Positions 31,243 to 43,805 of a DNA stretch of 64,000 nt are shown one piece after another. Made by a program: the position numbers and the translations under genes. The first letter of the stretch is position 1. Each line of letters starts with the position of its first letter. The stretch is taken from NCBI GenBank assembly GCA_948567375.1, contig OX419760.1:55614001-55678000 (forward strand). The letters are read 5' to 3'. Below the pieces are notes generated by a model. It had not been told where the DNA came from. It searched no databases and saw nothing but the letters and a program-made list of their open reading frames with translations. This DNA is from Lunularia cruciata (taxonomy: Eukaryota; Streptophyta; Marchantiopsida; Lunulariales; Lunulariaceae).

Positions 31243-33683
31243 TTGGTATTAGAGCAAGAATGGGATAGATAGAATCTATGGACCCCCAAATCAGTCTCTG
31301 CCAAACCATTGGAAATTTTGTATCCTCATGTTACCAAAGCATCATTTCTAATAGTCCATCATTTCTTGATTTGGCCAAGACCTTTTGAATGCAATCACCT
31401 TGTTTGAGGAGCCATTGATCCTCCCAATTGTAATTTTCAAAGAGTGGTGGACTTGTTGCATCTATGTCAACTTTAAGAATCATAAGACAATAATGTAGTA
31501 GAGTAATAGTCATAGCATTGATGCCTAAAGTCATCATTGTTATGCAATAATAAATTGAGCATCTTACTCAAATATTGGAGGAGAGTAATCAAGATGGTCA
31601 ATGATAAGAGCAATTGGAGAGAGTTTTATTTTGAGAAGAAGATGATCAAGTGCAATTTCTAAAACCAAAGGTCTTTGAAGGCAAGAATCTATCCGGAGTA
31701 ATAGAGAATTTTATGTTTGATTATAAATATTATCTTGAAGCCACAAATCTTGTAGATGATTGGAGACAAATCTCCTTGGCTTCAAGTCAAGTAGATGAAT
31801 AAGCAAAACTATGGTAGTGATTTCGAGTGGAGAAAACTCAATGGCAATTTGTTGCTCTAATTTGGACATGAGAAGATTTCAAGAGTGTAATAATTTCATG
31901 ATTCCAAGTTGTGAATGCTACATAAGATCAATTGGCAAAACTAAGGTGGATAGGCTTAGTGAGAAGTTACATTTCTCAATTTTGGAACACCATGATGTTG
32001 ATTCCGGACATACAAGAAGGTGAAGCTTTAGATTGCTTTGTGAGAAGCTTGAAGTCATCCACCAAATTAGAAATAACCATATGTGGATTCAAGCATCTAG
32101 AAGAAGCCATATAGATATGACTCCTTGGTCATCACAAATTGGGTTCAACTTAGACCACCATAAAATGTGCAAACACACCAAGCAAAAGTGGACAAGGTAG
32201 CACTTATAGAGTTGATGACATCCAACAAAGACTAATTGGCATGATAAATTGAGAGTGGTTGCAAAAGAATAGTGGTTGCTTCTTTTATTGCTAAATTGGA
32301 CATCACATTACAAAAGGTCCATTGGATGACCTGACCAGTTACCCAAATAGCATTCATGGAGCACAAAAATTTGGGAAACAAATAATCCCAATAGAAGATA
32401 TTGAGCCACTTATTGGGAACTTGATTAGTTCCAATGGGATTAAAGGCTTGACCTATGTAAATTTGACTCACTTGCAAGATATGATACCCAATTATGTTTA
32501 TAAAATTTTGGTTGATTTTGGGAATTCTGAGAATTTCATGTCTATGCAATTAGCAAAGGAATTAAATATACATATAAAGCCAATATTAGGTAGCAAGTTG
32601 ATGATGGTGGATGAAAAAAAGAGTTTTGCATTATGAACCTTATAACTTATTACATTTTAGATTAAGGATTATTTTGAATACATGAGATCTATAGTCACCT
32701 CCTTATATTACAATGTCATTTGAGTTCTTCCTTGGCTTGAATAGAAAAAAGTTTAATTTTATTGGGCTTGATGAAAAATTTAAATACAACACTAAGGTCA
32801 GAATTACCAATTAGGTTGTTTGGCATCTCTTAGTGAGATAGATAAAAATAATAAATCCTAAAATTGGGAGTTTGTTAGTATAAAAATTGTAGAGAAAGCT
32901 TTGGAGGAAGATATCACTATCTTTGTAGTGTGGATCAAACCTATTATGCAAGGGGACTCTTATGGGGATTAGGAGCCAATGGTTGATTAAGTAGTTCAAG
33001 AGTTTGTGGATGTGTTTCCGAATGACATTCCAAATGGTCACCTTTTGATTGAGGTATGATTGAGCTATTTCTAAGTAGTACTCCCATGAGCAAACAAATC
33101 TAGCAACTCTCACCAAAGAGTTAGAGGATTTTGGAACAACATTGACCATGTTGTTAGAGAAGGAATTCATATGACATAGTACATCTCCATGGAGAGCAAC
33201 GATACTTTTTTTTTCAAAGAAGGAGGGAAGGCTTTGATTCTATATTGACAATGGCCTTAATAAACAAAAAAATTGATGAATACATATCTCTTGCCTCAAA
33301 TTGATTACAAAGGGAGCATAATATTTCTCAAAGTTGGATCTACAAAGTGGCTATTGGCAAATTCTCTTTGATTGGAAGGATGTGCAAAAGATTACCCTTT
33401 GCACAAGGTAAGGGCATTTTGAATGGAAAATTTTACCTTTTGGGCTCATTAATACTCTGGCAATTTTCATAAATCATATGCATCAAGTGTTGGATGTGCT
33501 ATTAGATCAATGCATTATTGTGAAGTGTAGTGCTTACTCACAAGAAAATCAATTTCATATGTTTCAATATAATTTCTCTCTAGTTTTATAATGAATTTTA
33601 TGTTACTATGGGATGATCTACTATAGGTTGATCTATGGGCTAATCTACTATGGGTTGATCTATGGACTAATGTACTACGGGTT
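31243..33683 (+). pseudogene. E3 internal region: gag, protease and partial RT
   Basis: Gag is readable at about 31690-32114 (FMFDYKYYLEATNLVDDWRQ, then SYISQFWNTMMLIPDIQEGEAL). Protease at 32322-32636 reads YKILVDFGNSENFMSMQLAKEL: the catalytic D-S-G is now D-F-G. RT at about 33330-33530 reads LDLQSGYWQI and HFEWKILPFGLINT. RT ends before Y-x-D-D; RNase H, integrase and chromodomain are missing, replaced by about 140 bp leading into the 3' LTR. That spacer holds three imperfect ~23-bp units (GATCTACTATAGGTTGATCT-like, 33611-33681). E3 is a non-autonomous deletion derivative of family E. Confidence 0.8.
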
Positions 33684-33901
33684 TGTAACAATATGGAGTT
33701 AAGTGACAAAGTTAGTTAGGGCTAACAAAGTAACAAATAGGCCAAATTAGCCTAGAATATTCCAAAAGTATTAGAAAGCTTCTTGGGAAGCTTGTTGACT
33801 AGCTTAGCTTACACTCCAAGTAGGTAGCATCTAGAAGAAAGGTTCTAGAAGCTTCCAACTAGCTTAGCTTGCATGCCAAGTAGGTGGCTTCTATAAGAAG
33901 T
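33684..33901 (+). repeat. E3 3' LTR, first 218 bp, cut by element B
   Basis: It starts TGTAACAATATGGAGTTAAG and follows the family-E LTR to GGTGGCTTCTATAAGAAGT. Element B begins at 33902. The sequence beyond B (44365 on) is not recognisably LTR, so the rest was lost, either before B arrived or afterwards. Confidence 0.8.
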
Positions 33902-34350
33902 TGTCACACCATTTGTAGTTCCGCATCTAGCTGCTCGGACACTAGAGTTCCAGTGATAGTAGTTAGAGTTATTCTAGCAGTTTCTTAGAGACTACTTTCC
34001 AATGGTTAGATTTTGTGTTTGGGGTACTGACTTCATGGTGGGGCCCACCGTCAATTTGCACCATTTGCACCGTCGAGTGTGCCGTTAGTGGGACCGTTAG
34101 GGTTTCAGTGCTAGCTCAAGTCCAGGGGTATAGTTTTGAAGGTGAACTCCAGAGAGCTCACTTCTCTGATGTTGAGCCTTCGAGTTCCTGGCTATGGTAG
34201 ACAGAAGCCGGCAAGCGTCACCTGGATTCTCTATGCTTGAGTGGGTGTGGCTTGACTGTAATCAGTGCCCAGTTGTTGGTAGTTTATAGAGTGACAGATC
34301 AAGTACTGATCTGAGTTGAGTTGAGTTGAGAGTGGTAAGCAATCTGATTA
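33902..34350 (+). repeat. Element B: 5' terminal repeat A1, 449 bp
   Basis: TGTCACACCATTTG to AATCTGATTA, followed by CATCAGAG and not by B-repeat sequence, as in A and C. Confidence 0.92.
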
Positions 34351-35577
34351 CATCAGAGAAGTCAAGTCAGGGGGGAATCGGGTGCAAGAACATTGAGTGT
34401 TGGTGGTATCTCCAAGCTCGGTAGATCGTGGTAGCTCAATTCAAGTTCTGTGTTTCCCTAGTGTGCAGAAGCTCAATTGATTGATGCAGATTTGGCAGTT
34501 AGGCAGATGGTGTGCAGAAGCGCTGGCCAAATTTTGAGCAAAGAAGGAGCAATTTTTGAGCAATGGTTGTGATTTTGAGCTCAAGAGGTGAAGGCAAGAC
34601 CAATTTGCTATGAGTTGGGCTCAGAAAGTCAAATTGAAGGTGGAGTTGAGAAGCTCTTCTCATGAATTTCTGTTTTGGAAAAACCCATTTTGTCAATTTA
34701 GCTCAAGTTGAAAGTTAGCGGAGGATTTGGCGGAAAACCATCTTTAGGGTTTATGTCAGATTTTGGTTGGGAGTTACGTCAGATTTTGGCCAGATTTGGA
34801 GGACTTTTGCTAGTTTGGAGGACTTTCGCAGATTTGGAGAAGTTTTGCCAATTTTGGAGGAGGTTCGAAGTGGCAACAAGAAAGGACTCATTTGGCTGAG
34901 GCTTCGAGGCATAGGGTTGTGGGCTATGAGAGGCTATGAAGGCCTAGAAGGGCCAGCAAGCTAGCTTGCTGGCGTGAGACTAGCTAGTTTAGAGTAGATC
35001 TTGGTTATTGGTTGGCAAAATTTGCCTTTCTTGCTAGATTGTGTGCAACACGGTTTGACCCCTAGATCTCTTGTTCCTAAACTGGTGCCCTAGCCAACTA
35101 GTCCACCCTCACTTGTTGTCTTAGTGACTGTGCCACTGTTATCTATACACATGTAGCTTTGGCTAGGAGAGGCAGTTTGATCCCATTCTTGGTGATCCTG
35201 GTAGCTTAGGACTTAGATACGAATTTCTCTTATGTCAAATGCCAAATGGTGGCAGAGTTAGTCCCGTGTTGTATTATGAGATGGAGGGTTTTTGTTTAGA
35301 TTTCTTGTGATTGGATCCCCTCCATTCTTTGCTTCTTGTTTGTGCACCACGTTTGTGTGAGGTGCCCTGACTTTTGAGCGTTGGTGCTCTAGTGTGCTCT
35401 CGGTGATGAGGCTAGAGTGATGACCAATCAAACTACCTTTGTTTCTCTCCGGTGAGGCAGGAAGTGATGACCTGCAGACCGTGAGAGTGCGTGTTATGAT
35501 GGTAGGTTATAGGTTGCTCTTCTCCTAGTATAGTTATCTCGGTTAGAGTTACATTAGTGGGTGGTGCTTAGTTAGTA
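34351..35577 (+). other. Element B: 5' leader
   Basis: Homologous to the A leader (29091-30357). No conserved long frame; the boundary with Gag is set by the in-frame start at about 35578. Confidence 0.6.
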
Positions 35578-38010
35578 TTGGCACGTGGTGGTGTTGGCAC
35601 TTGGTGGGGTACTTGCGGTTGCGACTTGCGGTTGCAGTTGGTGGTTAGGGTTTGTTGTTGCAGTTACTTGGTCACGACGGAGTTCTTTGGAGATTCCAAA
35701 GGAGTTAGCCCTGCAAAACGCAATGGGTTTACTCGGAGTGGTGCTCGGTATCAGCCTATATCTCAGGTCCCAGTGAGGGAGGAGATTGACTCTAAGTTGG
35801 AGTTTGACACAAGAGCTGATTGAGTTGAGAGTGCACTTGGTGTGTCCGCACCATTGTTGTGGGACATTGACAAGATTTATGGGGCCTCCAAAGGTCCTAG
35901 GCGTTACTCTGGTACAGTGGGTACCATTGAGTTGGATGACTTCATCCAGGAGTTCAATAGTTGGTGTGATCTACAGCAGATGCGGAACCCAACTTTGTTT
36001 ACACCCTTCATGGCATGGAAGGGGCTGTTTCAGCATCTGGAGGGTCCGCCAATGGACGACTACCATGAGTTCAGGAGAGCTCATTTGGACGAGATTGAGT
36101 TATGGAGACAGTATTGGTCTCCACACTATATCTCCATCACTTCAGGCTCAGTGGCCAGGAGTAGATCGGCTGTGCCCACAAGTTCTAGCTCAAGTAGTGT
36201 TGGTGGAGCTAGTGGAGGTGCACTAGCTAGAGATAGTGCTACTACGAGTGGAGGTACCGCTACAGGAGGTGGTGTGGTATCGGGGTTTAACCCCATGGTG
36301 GATTTCTTCCTATGTTTGAGGCAGAACTACCAAGGAGTGCGGACTGACAAGTTGAGGAGCTTGCAGGAGTTCCAGCGGAAGAGAGAGCCTACGCAAGGCA
36401 TACACTTGCATGATGTGGCTGATCAGTTTCACTCAGGGAGTTACTGAGGCCCAGGCAGTTCAGTTTTGGTATGGGATATTGGACAGGGAGTTGCAACGTA
36501 GAGTTCGTGATGCTATGTTGTTGCAAGCTACTTTGCTCACTTTGGCAGTAGTCTTTGGTTTGGCTGAGCGTATTGAGCTCAACATGGTGGAAGAGAGAGT
36601 GGTGACATCTGGATTTGGTAGGGAGACCTCATCCACGGCTGTGACTTCTTCTAGAGTGCAACAAAGTGCACCACGCCCAGTTGGTTTTCAAGGACAGGGT
36701 GGACAACCCAGATCCTATGGAGCGAGTGGAGGGCCTAGTGGACTTAGACCCTTACCCTCATTTTCGGGTCAGCAGCAGCCAGTGAGTGGTGGTTTTGCTT
36801 GTTGGACTTGTGGTGGACCTCACCATTAGAGAAAGTGTACTCAGGGCAGCGGACCTGATACCTCTGGTGCATCACAGCCAGCACAGAGGCAGTATGAGCA
36901 CTGCCACAAATTTGGTCACACTAGTGACCGGTGTTTTGACCTACATCCGGAGTTACGGATTGGTAGGGCTGCTATGGCAGGTAGTAGAGGAGCTCCAATT
37001 CATGGAGGACAAGGTGGTAAAGGTGGTGGTAGAGGATCTACACCTAGTAGGAGTGCAGTACCTACCCTTACTTCTGACACAGCTATGGCTACTTGGATTG
37101 AGCAGTTGGAGCAAAGATTGGCTAGTATGGCTATTGCTCAGAGGAGATCAGATTAGGGTGCTGAGGCTTCCACCTCATATGCTGGTGATAGAGATGTTTT
37201 GGACTTCATGTGCGGAGCAGCACAGGTGGATGCATCTGTAGCAATGACTAGGAGTGCAATACGTGCTCCAGAGCCTAGATGAGCATCAGTGGAGTTGGAC
37301 CCACAGAGAGGAGAGGTTGGGAGACAAGTCAGACTTCCCCAGTCTTTCACGTTATTTGAGGCATTGCAGACAACATCCATGGTTCCTAGACGTCCCAGTG
37401 CAAGTGTGGTAGGTGGTGATGGACTACCTACTAGTCAGCCACTTGCTACTACAGAGACTGAGTCTAGCATGATGTTGGGGGCGGCTCAGCTGATTATGCG
37501 GCATCCTTTGTTTTCAGCAAGTGACATGTTTACAATGGGAGTTGACCCAACCCCAATATTCTGGTTGGCTGCCACATTGTGTGAGAGTAGGGATGGTGCA
37601 GTTCCTACTACTAGAGAAGAGGTGGTTGGTAGTGGAGTTGACTTGGTTGAGGAGCATGGGATCCGTTCAGCGACCAATGGTTTATGGCAGGCAGCAGCGG
37701 CTAGACTAGAGGAGTTGCCATCTAGACCGGCCTTTGAGAGAGCGCGGTTTACACATGGTGTTGTCCTATCGGATAACCAGAGGGGGATTTTTTGTTTGGT
37801 GGGACCTTCAAGGAAGGTCTATACACCACAAAGAGTCTTGTTAGACTTTGGTGCGCAGTCCCTTATGTTGGGGAAGGCTGCAGTTGTCGGTTTGGAGTTA
37901 CGGAAGACCGATGTGGAGAGGTGTCCATTTCAGATCCAAACATCTCTTGGTGGTGGTTCGACACAGTACATCACACGTGGAGAGCTTGTTGTCCAGGTTC
38001 AGCCTGGTCA
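35578..38010 (+). pseudogene. Element B: Gag and retropepsin remnant
   Basis: It starts MARGGVGTWWGTCG and reads through QPISQVPVREEIDSKLEF without the stop seen in A. A TGA follows at about 35821 (shared with C), and a 5-bp loss near 36378 shifts the frame after EFQRK. The first zinc knuckle CWTCGGPHH is cut by TAG at 36827-36829. The second, CX2CX4HX4C (EHCHKFGHTSDRCF, first Cys changed to Tyr), follows, then a coiled-coil-like TWIEQLEQRLASMAIAQRRSD. Protease reads LLDFGAQSLMLG: Ser of D-S-G is Phe. It shows the full Gag that A has partly deleted. Confidence 0.85.
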
Positions 38011-39913
38011 TCCGACTGATAGCTTGGTGGTGAGAGCTCAGGCTATTGCAACGATAGCTGAGTCATATGATGTGCTAGTTGGGGGAGCAGTGTTATACCC
38101 TATGGGTTTAAACATTGAGTATTGGGAGGAGACAGCCTCTTATAGACCTGGTTGGCAGTCTGGTGAGGGACGGGTATGTCACCTACCAGTACGCTTTAGT
38201 AGTGGCAGTCTTGGCTCAGTACAGTCAGGGACCATGGCAGCATCAATTTTAGCTTTCAACGGTGCAGTTATTTGGCCTGGTGACTTGTTGGAGGGGAACG
38301 CCCATGCAGAGGATACTCCAGTACCAGAGGAGATCACTCGGCTTTGGAGTACAAGTGGGATTGTTCCATCCACCTTGGATGTTCCATTGTGGAGTTCAGA
38401 GGAAGCATTGCAGCAACATGCAGATCAGTTGGTGCAGCCTTGGAGTGGAGCCTTTGTACCATCAAGAGATGAGTGTGAGGATGAGCCTCCAGAGGCGATT
38501 GCTTTGACACATGTGGATACCACACTCATTGCTTGGCAGTATCCAGTAGAGGGGATATGTCTATTGGAGTTGTTTGGTGGGATCAGCACCGGACTAGCTG
38601 CGGTGTTACAGGCGGGTATCCGAGTACAGAGGTACTTGTATGTAGAGAGGGATGAGCATGCTAGGCGAGTCTCTCTACATCATGTGGCACACTTGGCCTA
38701 TCGGTATTCAGAGTTATATGTAGAGAGGGATGAGACTGCTAGGCGAGTCTCTCTACATCATGTGGCACACTTGGCCTATCGGTATTCAGAGTTATTACCG
38801 ATGTCAGCAGTCAATGGTTACCAAAAGGCCCTACCAGGAGACATTTCCTCACTAGGGGCACATGACCTAGAGAGACATGGGCCTATTCACTTGGTGATTT
38901 CTGGATGGCCATGTCAGGGATATACACGTGCGGGCCACGGTTTGGGTCTTCAAGATCCTTGTTCTGGTGTGTTTTGGGAGATGTTACGGATACTATGACA
39001 TCTCCAGGTTCATCAGTCTGTTTCTCCAGCTTATCTTTTGGAGAACGTTCCTTTGATGGGTGATTCTCGCACTAGAGTGGTGGCGAGTACACATCAGGTC
39101 CATTCTTGGATAGGACCTGCTATATTGTTAGATGCAGCCAGAGTGGGATCACGGGCTCATCGTCTTCGTCTTTGGTGGACGAACCTTTTACCCAGAGAGG
39201 TTCTACAGCGTAGTTATGATGGGATTCAACGACTAGACCACATTCTTGTTGATGATATCTTGGATGTTGGGCGTTAGTCTCAGGCAGTGGTAGTGGCTGA
39301 TAGGTCACCTATGGCAGTGGTGAACCTAGTTGGATAGCCTAGAGCTACATTTCCCACACTCATGAGTTTCCCAAGCTCTCATGCCTTTTGAGAGAGAGGA
39401 CCTGGACTTGTTTCGGACTCACAGTTATAGCAGTAGGTGGAGCCCAACGCTGATGAGAGAGAGCGGGCAATGGGTTTTCGCACCGATATTACCGCTGTTC
39501 CATCATTGTCAGAGGCATCTAGGCGTCAACTGTTAGGTCAGGCTATGGACCTAAACTATTTGACCTGGATTGTGAGCCTTGGCTTGGTAGAGCAGCATAG
39601 GATGCGCTTGATAGGTATCACCACTTGGACACTTGTGAGCCCTGTGCCTATCAAGATGATTCAGGCACATGTTGGGAGCAATAGACCGAGTGGACATGGT
39701 ATTCTTGGGACACATCCAGTAGCTACTAGGGAGAGTGGTCTACTTGGAGTCCATCCAGGTGAGCGTGGGCTACTTGGATTACACCCTTGGTCCACATGGG
39801 ATGCAGCCAGAGGACGTGTGGAGCTTGCAGCCAGAGTGGAGGGAGTTTTTCACAAAGAGGTTGGGACCTCTAGTGGTCGGGAGCATGACACTATTGCTCC
39901 CAAGGGCCCAGTG
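38011..39913 (+). pseudogene. Element B: DNMT3-like methyltransferase, broken
   Basis: The methyltransferase spans about 38550-39590. Motif I (LLELFGGISTGLAAVLQAG), motif IV (VISGWPCQGYTRAGHG), ENVP, SRAHRLRLWW, ERERAMGF and RRQLLGQAMDL are all readable in one frame. A 26-residue block starting YVERDE is duplicated in tandem (about 38639-38794), placed between motif II and motif IV. Stops occur at about 38996, 39275, 39335, 39388 and 39427-39437, where A has CGA, CAG or TTG codons. The domain is therefore dead in B, but the catalytic motifs themselves have not been lost. Confidence 0.9.
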
Positions 39914-41400
39914 TAGCAGCCAGTCAGTACGTCTTCCACTCCTACTACAGTTACAGAGGATACTTGGGAGCTAGATCTTGGACCCAAGCTTATTGGAGAG
40001 GAAAGACGGAGGGTTTGGAGGTTCTTGAGGAGTCACACGAGTTGTTTTGCCTTCATTATGAAGGATTTGGGTGCTCTAAAGGGACCTGGTGTACGGATTG
40101 AGCTGACTAGCAACACACCAGTTTTCCGACGTCCTTATCAATATAGTGAGATGGAGAGGACATTGATTCAGAGCTAGAGTAGTGACCTTTTTGAGGCTGG
40201 TTTGGTGGAGATTTCACATGGAGAGTATGCATCAGCGACAATGATGCCAGCCAAGAAGGATATGCATGGCAACTATACAGATAGGCGGATGTGTGGAGAT
40301 TACTGTCCTATCAACCGACAGACCAGGGCTGATTGGTATGCCATGCCTACACCAGAGGAGATTTTTGATACGATTGGGCATGCAAAGGTCTTCAGTACTT
40401 TGGATCTTTGAGCGGGATATCATCAGTTGCCAATCAAGGAGGAGGATAAGTCCAAGACAGCATTTTGGGCTATTGATCCTCATGGCAAGGATGTGTTATA
40501 TCAGTGGAGGTTCTTAACATTTGGGTTGAAGAATGCTCCTGCTGAGTTCCAAAGGGTCATGGATAGGATCCTAGCTGGATTGGATTTTGCTCGGTGCTAT
40601 ATTGATGACATTTTGGTTTATAGCACTACTGTGGAGGAGCACAAGAGATAGTTGTTGGAGGTGTTTGAGAGGTTGAGATCTCATGGACTCAAACTAAATC
40701 TTGGGAAGTGTAGGTTCTTCCATGAGCAGGTTGAGTATTTGGGTCACACTATCTACCCAAGAGGACTTGGTGTTCAGCAGACCAAGGTGGAGGCTATTGC
40801 ACTTATTCCTTGGCCTACGGATGTGAGCAGAGTGCGAGTATTCCTTGGGTTGGCGAACTTCTATCGCCGCTATGTTAGAGGATTTAGTGCCATTGCCAAG
40901 GCCTTGACGAAGCTGACCAAGCTTACACATGAGTGGTGTTGGGGAGATGAGCACGAGAGAGCTTTTGTAGAGCTCAAGGAGAGGTTGACATCTGCTCCTA
41001 TTTTGAGAAGACCGATCAGGGGACGACCATTTTAGGTTCACACTGATTGGAGTATGTTGGGGCTTGGAGCGGTGCTCACCCAGCATGATGATGAGGAGAA
41101 GGAGTTTGTGGTGGCCTATGCTAGTTGCTCCAACAATTCAGCGGAGGCGAAGTATAGTTCATATGAGGGAGAGTGCTTGGCAGCAGTTTGGGCAGTAGCA
41201 CATTTCCGATGTTACCTATTTGGTAACCCCTTCACTCTCATCACTGATCATCAGCCGTTGAAGTGGTTGATGGATTCTAACAAGCTTTCAGGGAAGCTTG
41301 CACGATGGGCTCTGATTTTACAGGAGTATGATTTCACGGTTGTTCACAGACTTGGAGTGGTGAACCGTGATGCAGATGGGTTGAGTAGAAACCCATGTCC
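39914..41400 (+). pseudogene. Element B: RT and RNase H remnant
   Basis: Opens with the conserved TAG CAG CCA (39914-39922). RT motifs match A: MMPAKKDMHGNYTDRRMCGDY, FSTLDL then the shared TGA (40409-40411) then AGYHQL, FWAIDPHGKDVLYQWRF, YIDDILVYS, VRVFLGLANFYRRY. Additional private stops: TAG at about 40175 and 40649-40651, and TAG (for CAG) at about 41033-41035 before RNase H. RNase H has VHTDWSMLGLGAVL, YEGECLAAVW and LITDHQPLKWL. Confidence 0.88.
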
Positions 41401-42625
41401 CAGCCAGCAGGATCAGACCGGAGCACGTTGGCATGGTAAGACAGATGAGGAGATGGTGCCAAGTTGGCATGCATCGGCCTTTCTGTGTATATTGGCAAAG
41501 GCATTGGTGGTATCTCTCTCAGTGCATACAGGAGGAGTTATTGAGGTCACAGATCCAGAGAGTGAAGATATTGGTACAGTTCAGCGAGACATTCATGATG
41601 ATGTCTTAGTGATGGACTATCTTTGCACTAGTGTTGTGGGTGGCACAGTTGGGGCCAAGGAGAGAGACCGTGTTCTTCAGCAAGCCAGACGGTTCAGATT
41701 GGAAGGTAGACACCTTTTGCATGTATGGGAGGATGGTAGAGTGCGAGTAGTACCACTTCCATCACAGAGACCACAGTTGGTCCGTCATGCTCATGAGGAG
41801 CTAGGACATTTTGGAGTAAAGCGTACATATAGCTTACTTCAGAGTCATTATTGGTGGCACGGTATGCAGACCGAGGTACAGCAGTTTGTTGCCAGATGTA
41901 TGGTTTGTGACCGAGTTAGAGCATCATTCAATGCTCCTACGCCACAGTTACACCCATTACCTATCATGGGATTGGGTTACCGTTGGAGTTTGGACTTCGC
42001 CGGACCTTTACCGCTGACTGTGAGACATCATCAGTATGTTTTGGTGATGGTGGAGCACTTCTCCAAGTGGATTGAGTTGGTGGCACTTCCTGACAAGTCT
42101 AGTGAAGGGACAGCTTACTCGTTCTTGGATCGAGTTCTTAGTCATTTTGGTGCACCAGCTGAGGTTTTGACTGATCAGGGTACAGAGTTCTTGGGAGAGT
42201 TTCAGGTCTTGTGTGACAAGGCTTTGATTGATCATCGTACTACATCTCGAGATCACCCTAAGGCAGATGGCTTAGTAGAGAGAGTGGTTCAGATGGTGAA
42301 GAGAGGATTGCGAAAGTATGGTTTGCAGAGAGGCCACTTGGGAGATTGGGATCTCCAGTTACCTTGGTTGGCCATGGGCTATCGGTTCAGCCGGCAAGCC
42401 TCCTTAGCATCCTTCTCTCCATACTTTCTACTCTGTGGACGAGATCCAGATTTACCTGTAGCCATTTGTCGAGATGCTATTATATTTTTGGACTTGGATG
42501 ACCCCGATGTATGGATGAGCGCATGTTCTCAGCGGGCAGAGATCTTTCGGAGAGTGATGCCGATGGCCTTTGAGAACTCGGCGATTGCTCAGCATAGAGA
42601 TACTTTACGCTATGCTACCATTTAA
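41401..42625 (+). CDS. Element B: integrase, core open
   Basis: The frame 41054-42625 stays open through integrase: RHAHEELGHFGVKRTYSLL, CMVCDRVRA, YRWSLDFAGPLPL, VLTDQGTEFLGEF and HPKADGLVERVVQMV. The catalytic Asp, Asp and Glu are present; Ala-Glu-Arg of A reads Val-Glu-Arg. The frame ends in TAA at 42623-42625, followed by the first unit of the 499-bp duplication. Confidence 0.88.
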
Positions 42626-43434
42626 GGAGGAGGTTATAGACCCTCGATCCGTTGATTTCATCCAGGCGACTATGTATATCTACAGCAAACAGCACCGACG
42701 ACACTTGATGTTTCTACAGGCCGCACTATCTTGAGAGTGCGCAAGGTTTTGCCATCTGGAGTCCTTGCGTTAGAAGGACGTGATAGTGTTGTTTGGAAGG
42801 ATCATGTGCGCAATTATGCGCCATGCCACCTTCCAAACATTGATGGTACTATGGACCCAAGCTTGGCACTTGTACGTGCAGGCTTGAGGTGTATGTTATG
42901 TGGCTCTTCTGGTGGAGCTGCTACTATGTTAGTGTGGACGAGATCCAGATTTACCTACAGCCATTCGTCGAGATGCTACTATAGTTTTGGACTTGGATGA
43001 CCCCGATGTATAGATGAGCGCAAGTTCTCAGCGGGCAGAGATCTTTCGGAGAGTGATGCCGATGGCCTTTGAGAACTTGGCGATTGCTCAGCATAGAGAT
43101 ACTTTACGCTATGCTACCATTCGAGGAGGAGGTTATAGACCCTTGATCCGTCGATTTCATCCAGGCGACTATGTATATCTACAGCAAACAGCACCGACGA
43201 CACTTGATGTTTCTACAGGCCGCACTATCTTGAGAGTGCGTGAGGTTTTGCCATCTGGAGTCCTTGTGTTAGAAGGACGTGATGGTGTTGTTTGGAAGGA
43301 TCATGTGCGCAATTGTGCGCCATGCCACCTTCCAAACATTGATGGTACTATGGACCCAAGCTTGGCACTTGTACGTGCAGGCTTGAGGTGTATGTTATGT
43401 GGCTCTTCTGGTGGAGCTGCTACTATATTAGTGT
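42437..43434 (+). repeat. Element B: 499-bp tandem duplication over the integrase tail
   Basis: Unit 1 (42437-42935) and unit 2 (42936-43434) both begin GGACGAGATCCAGATTTACC. The junction is at GTGTGG, where the original sequence would read GTGTGTGATAGC. The first PHD finger is truncated at the junction; the second is complete. 499 is not a multiple of three, so the second unit is in a new frame. Confidence 0.92.
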
Positions 43435-43529
43435 GTGATAGCTATTCGAGAGGATGGCATATGGCATGTATGACTCCTCCCCTCACGGTGGTTCCTCAGG
43501 GACAGTGGTTATGTCCTAGATGTACTTGA
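43014..43529 (+). pseudogene. Element B: integrase tail and PHD finger, second unit
   Basis: It reads QRAEIFRRVMPMAFENLAIAQHRDTLRYATIRGGGYRP, then FHPGDYVYLQQT, ILRVREVLPSGVLVLEGRDG and the PHD finger to CPRCT. The codon that is TGA in A is CGA here (YATIR). In the PHD finger the fourth Cys ligand (CDSC in A) is Tyr (CDSY), which should disrupt zinc binding. Confidence 0.88.
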
Positions 43530-43696
43530 CCTATAGCTAGTTCATTCCTTATATGGTATAGATTGTAGACAGGCGACTAACGATGGGGCTCCATAGCACC
43601 CGGCCTCCTGATCTTTGCCCACTAGAGGGTATACCATATACTTAGAGTAGATGGCTATCTGGAGTTAGAAGGACCTAACCGCCAGCTAGGGGGGCG
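43530..43696 (+). other. Element B: 3' untranslated segment with polypurine tract
   Basis: Contains the inverted pair ATATGGTATA / TATACCATAT and ends in AGGGGGGCGA immediately before B1, matching A. Confidence 0.6.
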
Positions 43697-43803
43697 ATTG
43701 TGGCACTTTAGAGTCTATGTATGACTTATGTGTGAGTTGTGCTTCTATAGTGTATTATGTCGACAACGATGTATGTTGTGTAGCGATGTATATATGCACG
43801 ACA
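43697..43803 (+). repeat. Element B: internal repeat B1, 107 bp
   Basis: From ATTGTGGCACTTTAGAG to GCACGACA, then GC, then A2. It matches B2 with five substitutions. Confidence 0.92.
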
Positions 43804-43805
43804 GC

